This document shows positions 46,566 to 59,632 of a stretch of 64,000 nt of DNA, in pieces. The stretch comes from Chromobotia macracanthus (Eukaryota > Chordata > Actinopteri > Cypriniformes > Botiidae). The notes beneath the pieces were generated by a model. That model searched no databases. It had not been told where the DNA came from and saw only the letters and a program-made list of their open reading frames with translations. Each line of letters opens with the position of its first letter. The first letter of the stretch is position 1. A program made the translations under genes and the position numbers. Where the stretch lies: the NCBI GenBank assembly GCA_036877525.1, contig JAZGTH010000063.1, positions 372,001 through 436,000 on the forward strand. The letters run 5' to 3'.

Positions 46566-49500
46566 GGGCTCTGATGGGGTCAGAGGGAGAAACAGTTTTA
46601 ATGGCATTGGACATGGGGAAACAGTTTAATGGCGTTGGATTGGAAATGATTAACCTGCTTTGAAATGTATATAACAATACTTTTTTGTTTCATTTAAATA
46701 ATTGGCTGATCAATTTTCAATCAATATACGCTCTTATAAGCATTTTTCTTTTTGACTATATACCTCTGACAACAAAATCTTTACTGTCTTCTTTAATTGA
46801 CCAAAAATGATGCCTGTAGTCTTAAGGGCTATACTAACTACAGCCAGTTTTAGACTGAGTGTGTAATTTCTTGGGTTTGTAAGGTTATTAAAACACAATT
46901 AGCTGCAGTAATTAAAAACAATGATGTTTTGGTTCTTTCTACAATTTTGCATGTATTGTACATTCAGTAACAGATTAACCTGTTCATTTAACACTTTAGC
47001 AACTTTTAGATGAAGCAGCACATTCTGTCATTTTGTTCTCTTAGGTTCCCATTGGTACTTAAATTTGATACTGACGTAACAACAAGTTTCTTCTTCCATC
47101 TGTACATTGTTTGTCTTTTTCTGATTCGTTGCTAGTTTGCATGAAATATCAATGCTAATAACAACATACCCTGCCTCCCATAGCAGAATTCTGCTCTAAG
47201 ACGATCACTGTGTGTGACTGAAGTTTTCAGTCCAGGATTTACGGCAGGTCCTCAGTCCAGCGTGAAATCCACAGGGATGTAAAGGGATCATGTGGAATCA
47301 ATGGGCAAAGTTTATGTAGCTGTCCACCTCCTGACCTTTGACTCCTGCTCCTTTTGTGCTGGTTTTCACTCTGCACTGATTAATTAAACATAGTGGCCAT
47401 AATGTTATTGAAAGCTTTTTACATGAAATAACAAATCCACCTTCTGTTTACTGTGGATCAATGTGATCTTACTTCTAAAGGATTGGCACATGTGCTCTGC
47501 AAAACCTCAGAGAGTATAGACTGTTGTGTACAAATGTAAATACATATTTTGGTCAAATTTAGGAATTGATCCAGAAGCATTTAGATTCACTACAGTTAGA
47601 TGACAGTCATTACCCATTCAATGATCAGGCCCTGCATGCAATTACAATGAAATGTTGGGTATTGCACCATTAATAAAATGACAATCATAGTCATTGACAC
47701 AGGGTATAATTATTATTGTTTGACCACTCTCTAATCACAACAATAATCACTGACTGTAATTATGTACCTACAGATTGACAACACGATTATTATAAACACA
47801 TACTGTAATTATTATGAAAGTCAAGCTGTGGGAGACACAGGTTTTCATGGTTTAATTTCACACTGCAGATTTCTTGAATTTATTTTCAGATCTCTGTTCC
47901 ATGACGTTTTCTCAGAAACACAATTACAACACCTCAGCCTCTTACTGTTGTGATGTACACAGCCTGTGATGGAGAGGTCACATATATTCAGGTATGAGAT
48001 CTGTAACAATGCTGGCCTGTCCACTGGCAAAACAGCTGCCCTGGAAATTCCATTTTATATAAAACATATTTTATTTCTCTAGTCTCTCATTGTTCCCAGT
48101 GAAATACCAAAGAATCATTTTTTCTTAGTTTAGGATGTTTTATGTCAAAAAAGCTGTCAATTGTTTAGCTGTCAAGAATTAAGGACATGTGTGGGGAAGT
48201 TTTTGGGGTTCAGCTCCGAAGTGCAGTGGAGGTAATGCTGATATGAACACACTCACGTGCGGCTGACATAAATGACTGATCGGCCAGTGGAACAGAGAGA
48301 AGCTGACCAGTACACAGACACAGGAGAATGAGAAGAGAACTGAGTAACTGAGACTAACTTTCAACAACACAGGTCATCTTTGTCAACGCATGTGATTATT
48401 GAAGTTTGTTTCAGCAGAAACATCTGAGAAGCAGAGATTCTTCATCAAAAGTCTTAATTTGCCCTTCATTTAATCTCATTGTTCTTTAGAAGACAATAAT
48501 TGATATATTAAAAATATTGTCTTTTCTTTATATTGCTACAGTATACCAGCATCACCTTAAAGAGAAGCAGTGCAGAGTGCAGAGAGAATAAGCTTAAAAG
48601 ACAATGTACTCAGACAAGTTGAGACTGTTACTCTGTAACAGGGACTGTTACTCTGCATGTGTTTGTTTGGGGAGTATTTCCTTCTGCTGAGAACAGCACA
48701 ATTCCCACTGATTGAGTTGATTTTTGTGTTAAATTACCCTCTTGTCATACCAGTCTCAGTGAAAATGACCACTGCCGCAACACAAATGGATCATAATTGT
48801 GCTCAGAAGTGTTTTTGCTCAGCAGATTTTGCATTTACACCTGTTGACTCAGTGGCACTACCTGCTACCTGTAAATCTGTTTCCACTGTCAGTTACTCAG
48901 AACAAGAGCGTGGTGTAATATCTTGGGTACAGCTAACTTAGTTACATGTTTTCATTGCATTTCATGGTACATTGTATTCCGTGCTATTATTAGTACTGGG
49001 TTGTGTGTTAAATTGAAAAATTAAAAAGGACATCCTTCCCACAATTATTCAAATGATGTTTCTGAGCAAATGAGAATTTATGGTTCATAAATCTTATTAA
49101 TAAGGACGATTAGTGTAAATCCCCATTTGTGTATAAGGTCTTTTGGCTGTCACTACTGGAAAAGAAAACCTCTCTGGAGTGGTTAATCTCAAAAGTGCAG
49201 TATCACTTTAGTATCACAGTAGTTCTGTCAGCAGGGTGAAGTGGCCACTAATCCATCCAGTTTTATTTCCTTGCTCTGCATATATGTCACTGTTAGTCGC
49301 TTTCTCTCTTTCTCTCACACCCACACACACACAGGAGGTCATATGTTGTAGGTCATATGTTTAGTACCTGTAAGGTTGTAGGTTGTCTGTGGTCACAGAG
49401 AAGGAGATGGGGTTTAAACAATAGAAAAGCTTGTTTAAAAAAGGAGAAATAGAGATTGTAATATGATGGGACATTCATAATTAGTGAAAGAAGGGAATTA

Positions 49501-52500
49501 TTGTAATTAATTAAATATTGCTTTTTTGGGCATACACAGCTGTTCTTTTCCTGTTCTCTCATAGAACAAAGATAATGAGTGGAAAAACAATTTAGGACAG
49601 AAAAGCTGAATAGATGTTTGGGCGCATTTTTAAGAACAGAAGCACTTGGTAGATTGGTGGTCACACATATGTAGTTCTTATGTCTTTAGTGCATTTCTCA
49701 AAACCTTGTTATAAAACTGCAGAAATCCTTATAATAATCACACATTATACTTTACAATGTGGCATATTTCTGAAACCCTGTCTTATCAAAGCCATATTAA
49801 TTCATTTATCTAATATTTAGATATCTTTGAATGTCCTGAAAAAGATGCTATTCAGTTTTTGTGTTTGACAGTATTGGCCAAATGTTTGTTGTTCAGGGGC
49901 AAACTATTGGAAAATGTGAATGATTTGGTTTTAGTTCAGCACCTCAGACAGCTCCAGTAACATTGCAATTCAGTTCTGCTTAATAACACAAGATTGTCTG
50001 GTTTGGAAAACATGTGGCACACCATCATTCAGTGATCAACAGTGTTTGTAAGGCGATTGTAAGAGCTTTGTAATGTTACAGAGACAGCAAGCAGGGTTTC
50101 TGCTGGAAAGAGAATGACTTGAATTTAAAGGAGTAGCCATGGCACTCTGCTGTTTGTAAACTCCTGTTAAGTGCACTAGATAGCCACAGCTGAGAAATTC
50201 TTTTAATTTACCCTAAATTCTCTTGCTTAGTGAATCAGCCTCCTGAAATCCTCTGGCTCTCATTTGGTTTTTGTTTGCAGCTTTAATTAGTTATTTGTTT
50301 TCACCTCAATTAAGTGCTTACAAAAAGAAAATTGTGGCTTAATGAAGAGTTTCTTGAGCAGCAGATGGTCTTCTCCAGGCTTGTCAAATTTGTGATGACT
50401 GTGTCTTTTTATGTGCTCTTTACTATGGAAACCCATAAAAAATCCTCATAAGGCCACTAATAAATAGTACTTGTTCCCCAGCATTAAACCATGTTTTTCT
50501 TTATAAATCAGTTCAAAAAAATATTAAACTATGTACATGAAATCCATCTTTTACTTAGAAGAATTGCATTAGTGGTTGTAATCTGATGTGACATCCATTT
50601 GTGCTCTGATAAGGGTAATAAAATACCTATTAAAGATGCCAAAACATTTTGGGCCTCAACTTGTAAAAGAACAGAGGTTCTTGACTGATTAAATCACACG
50701 AAAACTCCCAATGTTTTTTATTAAACACAAATGACGTCCTACTGTGCCCTTTGTAATCCAGCACATCGAGTAGATATGAGAAAGTGGGAGTGCTTTAATG
50801 ACATGCACAAGATGACTATGTGTGAAGATTAACATGTTTGTTTTTGAAATGTTTTTTCTTGGATGTTATCCAGAACACAGCAACTTTTCATCTGTTGGCA
50901 GGGATACAGCACACATGCTGCTGGTGGATCTAATGAGTCAAGCCATGTATGTAAATTGTCAATACTTAGTTCTCTTTGTGAAGTCTGGGGGCAGTCTGGG
51001 GGCAGTCTGGTTACGTTTAGGATCTGGATTACCAACCCTAATTGACTTCTTCTCAAAAATAGCTAAGACACTAACATTACTTTTAAAATCTCTACTTACA
51101 ATTACTTCTAAATATCTACTTACATAATTGTTTACTTTTTACTCTTTTCAGCAAACTTTCTCTGCAGTATACAGTATAAGTACATTTTTTAAAACCTCCA
51201 CACATACAGAAACACTTTGAAAGCTCTTAAAGCTCATATAAGCTCAATTACAGATTTCATTATTCTTTGCATTGTTTTAAATATGTGCTGATGAAATGAT
51301 GACCTCACTTTCTCACTTACAAATAAAGATTTTAGTCTTTTAACTCCATCTGTTCTTTAATTTATTAATCGTTCTCCCTTTCATAAACTTTGTGTTTCAA
51401 TTGTGTTATTCCTCACTGTGAAAGATTCATTCATCAGAATACCCCTGGTATTCTCACTTATATCTGCCTTTATGTTCTCCTTCACCAAAAATAATGCCAA
51501 AAGCCATAATTGTAGTTAAAGCAGGATTGCAGAAAATGAACTTTCTGTGCTCTGATTTTTGGGAAATGTTGTCATTAGCAGACTGACTGTCCTGCAGCAG
51601 GCCGTATGAGTTATTCATGCCTGATTTCTTGTCTGTATGTGAGAGGAACACTGCTGACTCTTCTGAGCCATCAAGCTTCACTTTTCTCTGATCTTTAAGT
51701 GGTAAAAATCAACTGCATCATTAACTTCCTGTCCTTTCATAAAGTAGTAGTCAAGCAGGAAGATTGTGAGGGCATGAAATCACTCTGATGGAATTTATTT
51801 TTTTTACTATTTATTTAACAAACAAAATGAAATTATGCTAGACTGTTTGACTAAGTTTATAGGAACACCCTGTACCTATGGTATCATAATGTTTACAAAA
51901 TAATGATGCTAAAACAAACGAAGGGAATACACACACATAAATCGCAGCAAAAGCACCATCTAAATTCTGACTTTATTCAGCCGGCAGTTTCCAAACTACT
52001 CATCAGAGTGATAAGAGTTAGAATTTCAAGCCGTTTAGATAATATGACTTAAGCACTGCTGTCTGTGTTTAGCGCATATATAATGATGGATATGTGACCT
52101 GTATGCTGTGGGGGAGGAGTCTTACTCAGTATGTTTCTTAAATCATTGAGTCGATGACTTGATGACTGTTTTTTTTAATTTAGTAAATGAGTGATTGATT
52201 TCATGGTTTGTGTTGACAGTTAAGTGTTTGCACTTGGAGTAATGGCTCAGAAACAGACTTGAAACATTTGTGTAAAGGTCAAGGATGAAAGAACAGAAAA
52301 ATGCTGGATGATGACATCAGAATCTATGATCTTCAGCTCCTCCCCACAGATAACACATGCATCTAGAAGCTCCACCCATCATTTCATCACTGTCTGATAC
52401 TGATACATTATGTGCATTTAAAGAATGTGGGTGTAATTATATTGGGGGTTCAATTGTCATGAATATGTTCACTCGCATACATGTGTCACACACAAACCCC

Positions 52501-53290
52501 ACCCCCACTCTCTTACCCGGTTGCTTCTCATATTTCCATGTGTCACGGCATTCACACCCTCCCACCTGTAACCCTGACCTATAGACAACACTACTACGTG
52601 TGTACACTACTATGAGAGGGGGCTACTACACTGTTGCCATGGAGAATCATTGACTATATAAGCCTTTCACAGGATAATATGAAGGGGTTCTTGTAAAGCA
52701 ATACGCTATAATTTATGATGGCGTATATCCAGCTGTTGCAGATAAATGAGGTAACCGCATTTATCGAGGCCAACTAAATCTGTGGCGATTGACTTACGTT
52801 GGATGTTACTGTTGGCCACTGTCAGGCGGGTATGAGCCAAACCCTGAGGCAGTGTATCACTCTGTCAATTGGCTTATGCTTTTTTATTGTAGAGTCGGTT
52901 TTCCTGATTGTCCTTGTACTGTGTTTTACACTTAAAGTGCATTGCTTATTACCCCATCTCCTCTCTTCCTCACAATAAGTGACGGTTTCTTTGCTTGAAA
53001 TGAATTAGCCGATCATTTCTTTATCAAGTCAATTTCACTCAGACAAATGGAAAGACAGAAAGACAGGAATGACGGAGGTTTGAACCAAAAAAGAAAGCAC
53101 TTGCAAAATCTAACAAAATAATTGAAGTTTTAAATATTGAAGTAGTTGCTGGAGGGCTAATGGGATTAACAATGCAGAAAAACAGGCATGTGTGTGCTGA
53201 CCCCGCCTCCAGCCCCGCCCAAAAAGCCTCATTATAGAGTAATGGACTTTTGGGGATTATGAAATAGGGGAGTGCCTTTCCAAGATCAGT
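46566..53290. other. Unique AT-rich DNA, conserved-looking in part
   Basis: The region at 50215-50480 has homeodomain-type words, such as GCTTTAATTAGTTATTTG and CTCAATTAAGTGC. A short GGGGGCAGTCT direct repeat is at 50985-51010, and GAGACTGTTACTCTG is repeated near 48620-48655. A (CA)n run lies at 49323-49334. No exon or element is supported. Confidence 0.4.
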
Positions 53291-53640
53291 TACAGTAATA
53301 TGATCTCTCTCTCTCTCACTCGCTCTGTGTCTCTCTCTCTCTCTTTTAATTACATTTCAGTTTAAGTGTGTTTTATTAGCATGACAAAAAACTACATTTG
53401 TATTGCCACAGAGCAATGGCAGCTAGGCTGCGTACAATAATGCGTGCAATGTAATTTATACTAAATGCATACAAAGAAAAGTAGTGCAAAAATTAGAGAA
53501 ATAAAAAAGATCTCTTTCTGTCTCTCACTCTCTCTCTTTCTGTCTCTCACTCTCTCTTTCTGTCTCTCACTCTCTCTTTCTGTCTCTCACTCTCTTTTTC
53601 TGTCTCTCTCTCTCTTTCTCTGTCTCTTGTTTGCTGTCTC
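53291..53640. repeat. CT-rich microsatellite pair
   Basis: (TC)n runs with GTCTCTC at 53300-53345 and again at 53510-53628 (repeats of TCTTTCTGTCTCTCACTCTC, about four). The + ORF at 53465-53680 is a translation of this simple repeat. Confidence 0.88.
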
Positions 53641-54608
53641 GCTGGTATTTACCCCAGGTCTTCTTAGTTGGCTCAAATGATTGCTGTATGTTAGAACATG
53701 AGGTACATCTTGACTTGAACTCATTTAGTTGTGCTGTCTCCATTAATGAAATCCAACAGTGGTATAAATAATTGATACTGCAGTCTCATGTTTTATGTAC
53801 CAGGTTCCATTTGATGAATTATGTCTCAGTTACATATGTCCTGTGTTGTCAGTGTTGAAAGGGCTGTCAGCTCAGTCTTACTCTTCAAATGGCAGAATGA
53901 TAAACCCCACATTCAGCTATTGAAAATGTGCTGGTTTGTAGAAATCGCATCTTACTTTAAAAAACTTTCTATCAATTCAATAATTAGCTATGAAATGATG
54001 CTGAAACAAGATGCTTTGCTATCTTACTAAACCAAAGATAAACTGTCTTAGATGTCAAATGGTTAATAAGGGCAACGTGCTGAACATAAGCTTTGCAGGA
54101 GGGGGTAGGCTATAAATACAGCATTAATAATGATAGCATGAAGAAATCCTACCACTCTGTCTCCAGTTAAAAAAAACAATTGTTTATGGAGATATGCATT
54201 CTTGTCCCTCATATTAACATTCATAGTTACAGCATATAGTACTTTGGAAACTCTAACTCGTTTATTTTTTTTTTCTCACAGAATAATAGTAAACTCATCA
54301 AACCTATAAAATAAATGAAACTTTGGATAGTACAAACAAAAGTAAAAAGAAAATAAATTAAAGTAGGTTATATTCTAGCATATTTAATGTAGTCACCCTT
54401 TGCTTAGGATATACAAAACTGTTTTCTTGACATTTTATGATTGTTTGAGGAATCATCCTGAGAAGCTTTTTAAAGAGTTTTGAAGGAGTTCCTCTCTATC
54501 CCATCTACTGACTGCTTTTATATTTTTGTCTACAATAATCATTTTAAACATTTAAGCAAACGGCTTCAGATAAAATGATTTTTATGATAAGAAACATTTC
54601 AGTCAACT
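53641..54608. other. Unique AT-rich DNA, nothing recognised
   Basis: No exon or mobile element was seen. Confidence 0.45.
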
Positions 54609-54770
54609 ACGGGTAAGTGAGTCGGGCTTGTAATCAGAAGGTTGCTGGTTTGATTCCAGTGCTGGACCAAAGTGCCCTTGAGCAAGGCTCCTAACCCATC
54701 ACCAATGATGGATTAAATGTAGAGGTCACATTTTGGGTATGGGTTTCCATATCTGACAAATGTCACTTTC
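54609..54770 (+). mobile_element. 5'-damaged copy of the tRNA-derived SINE
   Basis: ACGGGTAAGTGAGTCGGGCT, then GTTGCTGGTTTGATTCCAGT with a B-box-like GGTTTGATTCC, then CCCTTGAGCAAGGCTCCTAA, then GATTAAATGTAGAGGTCACA and TGGGTTTCCATATCTGACAA at the tail. It is the same family as 30511 and 38577. The A box has drifted (CTACTGGTTAGTGAG to CTACGGGTAAGTGAG), and an internal section is missing between CTAACC and CATCACC. Confidence 0.85.
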
Positions 54771-57700
54771 ACTAATCTTATCTTTTCTGCTCTTGTCATC
54801 TGTTGCTTATGTCTGGCCTCTTTTGTTTAATGGAGGAACTGACATGAGACACATTTCAAATTTTTATTTCCATTTTTGCCATTTTTAGTTTGGTAAAGTG
54901 TGGCAAAATTAATTTGTTTTGGGACAATAAACACAGGTCTTTATAACAATGTTGTAGTCATCCATCCATACTGTTTCTGAAAGTGCATTAGTTGGCTCAA
55001 ATTTGCATTCCCTTCAAGAACATTGTAGAGAAGTAACACTGACAACTGCACAACCAAGTTATTCAAACTGTTGTCATTTCTTTCCAAGTTATCTGACATT
55101 CTGTTTCATTATTGTCTAGTTGGCTGTTCAGATACTGCAGACACTTGGACTAATTGGTTATTATTTTGAGCGTGCTTTTCTTGATATTCCAAACTTCTCA
55201 AAATCCTTAGACCTTGTGGACTGGTTTCACACACAAAAGCATTTTTATGAAGTTAACACAATGTATTTTATTTTAAAGGAAACAGGAGAAAGATTTGAGC
55301 CAAATAACAAGAAACAAAAGATTTTGCATCAGGTGTTTCTTGAGGGGAGGTGTACTATTATGGTTTAATTTTGTTGTCTTTTTGATAAGCCATAGTTTAG
55401 TAGAGCTGGAGAGATACAGTAAGTGTCTACACTGCAGCATGCTGGTTCTCCACCATGTTAATGTAGCTGCCATGTTTATTTGTGGGCTTTCAACTATTTA
55501 TGGACTTGTTCCTCAAAGCTGCATTGAACATTACGTTCTAGCCTCTCCCAAATGGCTGATGTTCAGAGTCATCATGAGAATAAGAAAATGTTGGTTTAGT
55601 GTCTGTGTGTAGCATTTCGTCTTTAGAATGAAGTAGAAGTAGTGACAGAATTCCTTCATTTCAGAATTATAGCAACATTGGGGGTATTATACATGGGGAA
55701 TTAAATATTATACACTGCAGGCTGTCTTTCAACATAAATGATCTGCACTGTGAAAACAGACAGAATTTTACAGTAATTTCCTACAATAAAATTAATTATA
55801 ATCAGAATTTTTCTGTAAAATCAATGCAGGCTAGGTAATTTTCTATGTAGTCCAAAACTAATTGGAAGTAATCATTATTGTGATCAGTGTTTTTGTAGCA
55901 CTTTTTTTATAACTTTTGTTAACTTTTTATTTTTTCTTTGCTGGTTAAATAGTTGTGTGTTGAAAATGTGTATGATTAAAATCTAAACTATATTTTTAAT
56001 TCCATTAGTTTAGTTCCTTGTATTTCTTCATCCGATAGCTTTCATGTGTATTTTTATGCTACATTATTGCACCAGTGAAAATGCAGATGCTAGTGTATCC
56101 CCGCAGGAGTTTCTGGGTAAGAAGAAACGATGATGCCTGTGTTTTTCATGTTGATTTAACTGTATAGAACTTCTTACTTTCATTTACTTTCCTAATTCTT
56201 GTCAAAGTGTTTCTGAATTAATTTGCTTGACTACAAAGATAAAAAGAAAAACATTTTTGCTTGAAGAAGAAGTATGGATGGAAATTCCTGAAGCCATCAT
56301 CATTCATTTTCCTTACAGATCAGAGAGGAAATGAAAACACAGCATTATTTATTTATGACAAGCCCAGATTAGCTAAAGCAGATCAGATGTTCTGCTAGAT
56401 GCTAGTTGATATAGAACAGAAGCAAGCGAGAACTATCTTTTCTAAAATGCTGATGTCTTTTTAACAGACCTAAAACAGATCTTTAGCCATTTGATTTGTT
56501 GTTTCTTTCACACTGTGTTGATGTTGATGTGTTGGTAGGTATGTGCTGTTTTTGTTATTGAATTTGTCAGCACTTTGCATTTGTCTGTGGTGGTCGATAC
56601 AGCTGGTTAGGTTTACAGTCCCTAGACCACATAAATGACTTCCTAGGCATTGAATTCTTGTTTGATAACATACAGATTTGTGTATAGCAGAAAGAGCATA
56701 ATATAAAAGTGAAGTCTAACATTCATTGGACATGAAATTAAAAGTAAATATATACATTTCTTCCTCTAATATTTAGATTTCCTTTATTTTAAGTCAGACC
56801 TCAAAAGATATTTAGATAAGAAATGGTTTTAGTATTTTTTTTCTCAGAATGAAAATAAACCCCCCCAATTTCTCAGAATTGGGGGGTCTTCTGATACTGA
56901 AATCAGTACAGATCCCTGCTTACCATTTGTTTTAGTTTTGCCTTGAAATGAAATGTATACATTTTCATGGTATCGTTTGCCGTAAAAAGAAGCTGTTTTA
57001 CTGCACTGCATGATCTTTTGATATTTTCACTATAGTTTTGTGGAATCAAATTCACAGTGTATCTGGTTACCATGAAAACACTGTCACACTTGTACTCGCT
57101 GCTGGTACTCAGCCAACATATGGTAGAAATATCCAAACAAGCTGACAGAACTCAATCCAATTTTGTGTTGGAAGCATTTCAATGTAACTGTTGTTTCATT
57201 GTTGTCATTGTAAATATTCACTTTCCCATTGCCACAGAGAGGAATCAAAGATTGTAGGTCACATTAAACAGACAGACAACAGCACTGTTTTTTATACATA
57301 TATTTATTTCAACAACTGACAACCAAAATTAAATCCCTAGAACCCTGTGAACAGTTTTCACAACAGTTAATTAAATAGTTAATTATCAAACTAAACAAAA
57401 TACAAAACTTTTTAATAACACTTATCAAGTGATTATTTTGTGTGATTATTTAAGTGATAAGCAATGGGTTTAATAGGTGACAATGTTTATAGATTTGCTA
57501 TCCGGTGTCTTCTCGTCCCCTCCTTTAGCCTGCTTCCCTGGGTGGTTTTACACGTAGAAAAGACAAAAAAAATGTATTACATCATACAGCTTTCTCCTTG
57601 AACAATGAGGTGAGTTACTGTAACTGTTCTCGATACAGCAGAAATGATCTACAGTGGTGACATTTTTCATAATCATGACAGAAGATCAAAATTCTGCCCT

Positions 57701-58460
57701 AAACTTACTAGCAGAAAGGCAGCGCGATCCAGCGTTTCTAGTATGGCCTTGAAACCAAACCTGTACCCAAAATTCAACATGCCGTGACATCAGCTTCACA
57801 TTTTCTATTGCTGTTTCATTGTGTTGCTTCTGTGGAGATCTAATTGCTCCTAATCTATAATACTCCCAGAATTTTGAGTCACAAACACTTGCCAGGTGGA
57901 GACAAAGTGCATCTGTCCTCTAGAACCTTACATGCGTCTTCAGAGAACATGGTGCTGATCCAGGACAAAGATCACACCTCCCAACCCCATCTCAACCTGG
58001 TTCTCAGTGAGTCAGAAATACATATACCCAGTGTGCAGGTGTGTGTGCTACAGATGTGGCTTCTGAATGTGTCAAAATGAAACAGGTCCTGGCATTTCAC
58101 TCTGTATTGTGAGATCAGGCATTAAGATGTGATCAGTAGAGGGCAGCTGCATATCATTCCACACTAATGGCTTATGGTCTTATGGTGCTGTTTGTTGTAC
58201 TAAAGCCAATGCTCAGTTTATGTTCAACCTGTAAACGTCTTCCAGACCTGTGATGCAGCAGGAGAGAACACTTTACTGTCATTAGAAATAAACTCACTTA
58301 TGGAACATTATACATGTGAAGCTGTTGTAAAATGTTGTGTAACTAATGCTACCTTACTGAAGTCTTTATCAAAAGAAGTCGTTATCATTCAGTCTGTGTG
58401 TGTGTGTGTGTGTATGAATGAGGGAGAGTAGCATTCATGTAACATCTATCTGCTATTCCT
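54771..58460. other. Unique AT-rich DNA, nothing recognised
   Basis: A perfect stem (CCCCCCAATT with AATTGGGGGG, loop TCTCAG) lies at 56861-56886. A (GT)n tract lies at 58397-58415. No exon or element is supported. Confidence 0.45.
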
Positions 58461-59632
58461 GGCATCCACACTACGCCGGAGTTTTCGACCATTGAAAACT
58501 GAGAAAGTTTAAGGGTAGACAGATCAAAACAAAGACTCATGAACAAGAAGGCATGGCTGCCCACATTCGCTCTCTGATTGAGTCATTGCATGTCCTTCCC
58601 TGATTCGTCAAGCCCCTGTCATATCAGCATTACACTAATGCTAGATCATGTAAAACATTTACATGGAGACGGAACTGTAGGCTTTGCTGACTTTGTTGTC
58701 CTTTTCAGCAATTATTCTACAGTTAAACTCTGCATTTTATATACTGCAGCTGCGTACATGCATGCATGCATGCATGGTGCATACAATGGTGATCAGGTGC
58801 GCATTTGGAAGTTTGAAGGCACGGTTTGTGGCTCTGAGGAGGGGACCTTGGACATAAACATGAAAGACCTTCCATTTGGTATTTATGCTTTTGCATTGCA
58901 CAACCATTGAAGTGCTTTACGAACATATACACGACAATACACAAATGCTGCTCTGTAGTATGAAACTGCCACCAGAGTGACTGAGAAAGAGGACAACAAA
59001 CCAAGGGGAAACGAGTGAGACACATGTTGACCTTTCTTGACCCAAGAACGTCACAAGTGTATGAATATTTATGTGACCTATACATCTGTTTTACCATGAT
59101 ATATCATAGTTTTTACTGCAATGTGCCAGTGTACTAATGGTAAAAATAAATTCAAATATGTGAATTTGCATTTTGATTAAATACACACTACATTGATTAG
59201 AAAGTAATAAATTTAAACAATTAAAAAAGCATATACTCAAACAAAAACATGAAGGTAAATTTTACAGATACATAAGTGTATTTTAAATCATTTACATTTA
59301 CAGTTACATTTGTTTGGCAGATGCTTTTATTCAGAGTAACTTTTTTAGTTATTAAGTTTAAGTAAGTGTTTCCTGGGTACTGAACCCACAACCTTCGTGC
59401 TGCAGTGCTTTATTAATTGAGCTACAGGAACACAACAGTATCACAACACAAAAGTTGTAAAAAAAAAAAAAATGTTGTACAATAAGTTGTACATACCTGG
59501 TCATGCATTTTCAGTCATGTAGTGTGGATGGAGATCTTTTCTGAAATGCAACTGAAACGCCAGTATAGCCGAGGAATATTTTCACATTAAAACACCATAT
59601 TTAAATGAAAACACACTAGTGTAATTGTAGCC
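58461..59632. mobile_element. hAT-like non-autonomous element, with nested SINE
   Basis: The left end, GGCATCCACACTACGCCGGAGTTTTC, and the right end (complement of 59607-59632, GGCTACAATTACACTAGTGTGTTTTC) resemble each other and the terminal words of known fish MITEs (GGCTACGTCCACACTA...TTTTC). A second inverted match, GTAGTGTGGATG at 59518-59529, pairs with the left CATCCACACTAC. The middle holds a (CATG)n run at 58758-58776 and the SINE at 59289-59433. I did not find an 8-bp target-site duplication, so the exact ends are not certain. No transposase is encoded. Confidence 0.45.
59289..59433 (-). mobile_element. tRNA-derived SINE (HE1/V-SINE-like), reverse orientation
   Basis: The + strand shows the tail first (CATTTACAGTTACATTTG, TTTGGCAGATGCTTTTATTC), then TCCTGGGTACTGAACCCACA (the B box complement), then TGCTGCAGTGC and GAGCTACAGGAACAC (the tRNA-like head complement). 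This is the classic layout of a widespread fish SINE ending in a GATAAAAGCGTCTGCCAAATG-like tail. A poly-A run follows at 59457-59472. It sits inside the hAT-like element, so it is younger or was carried in with it. Confidence 0.85.

Noticed and set aside
53465..53680. Leu/Ser-rich ORF
   Set aside because: It translates a CT microsatellite.
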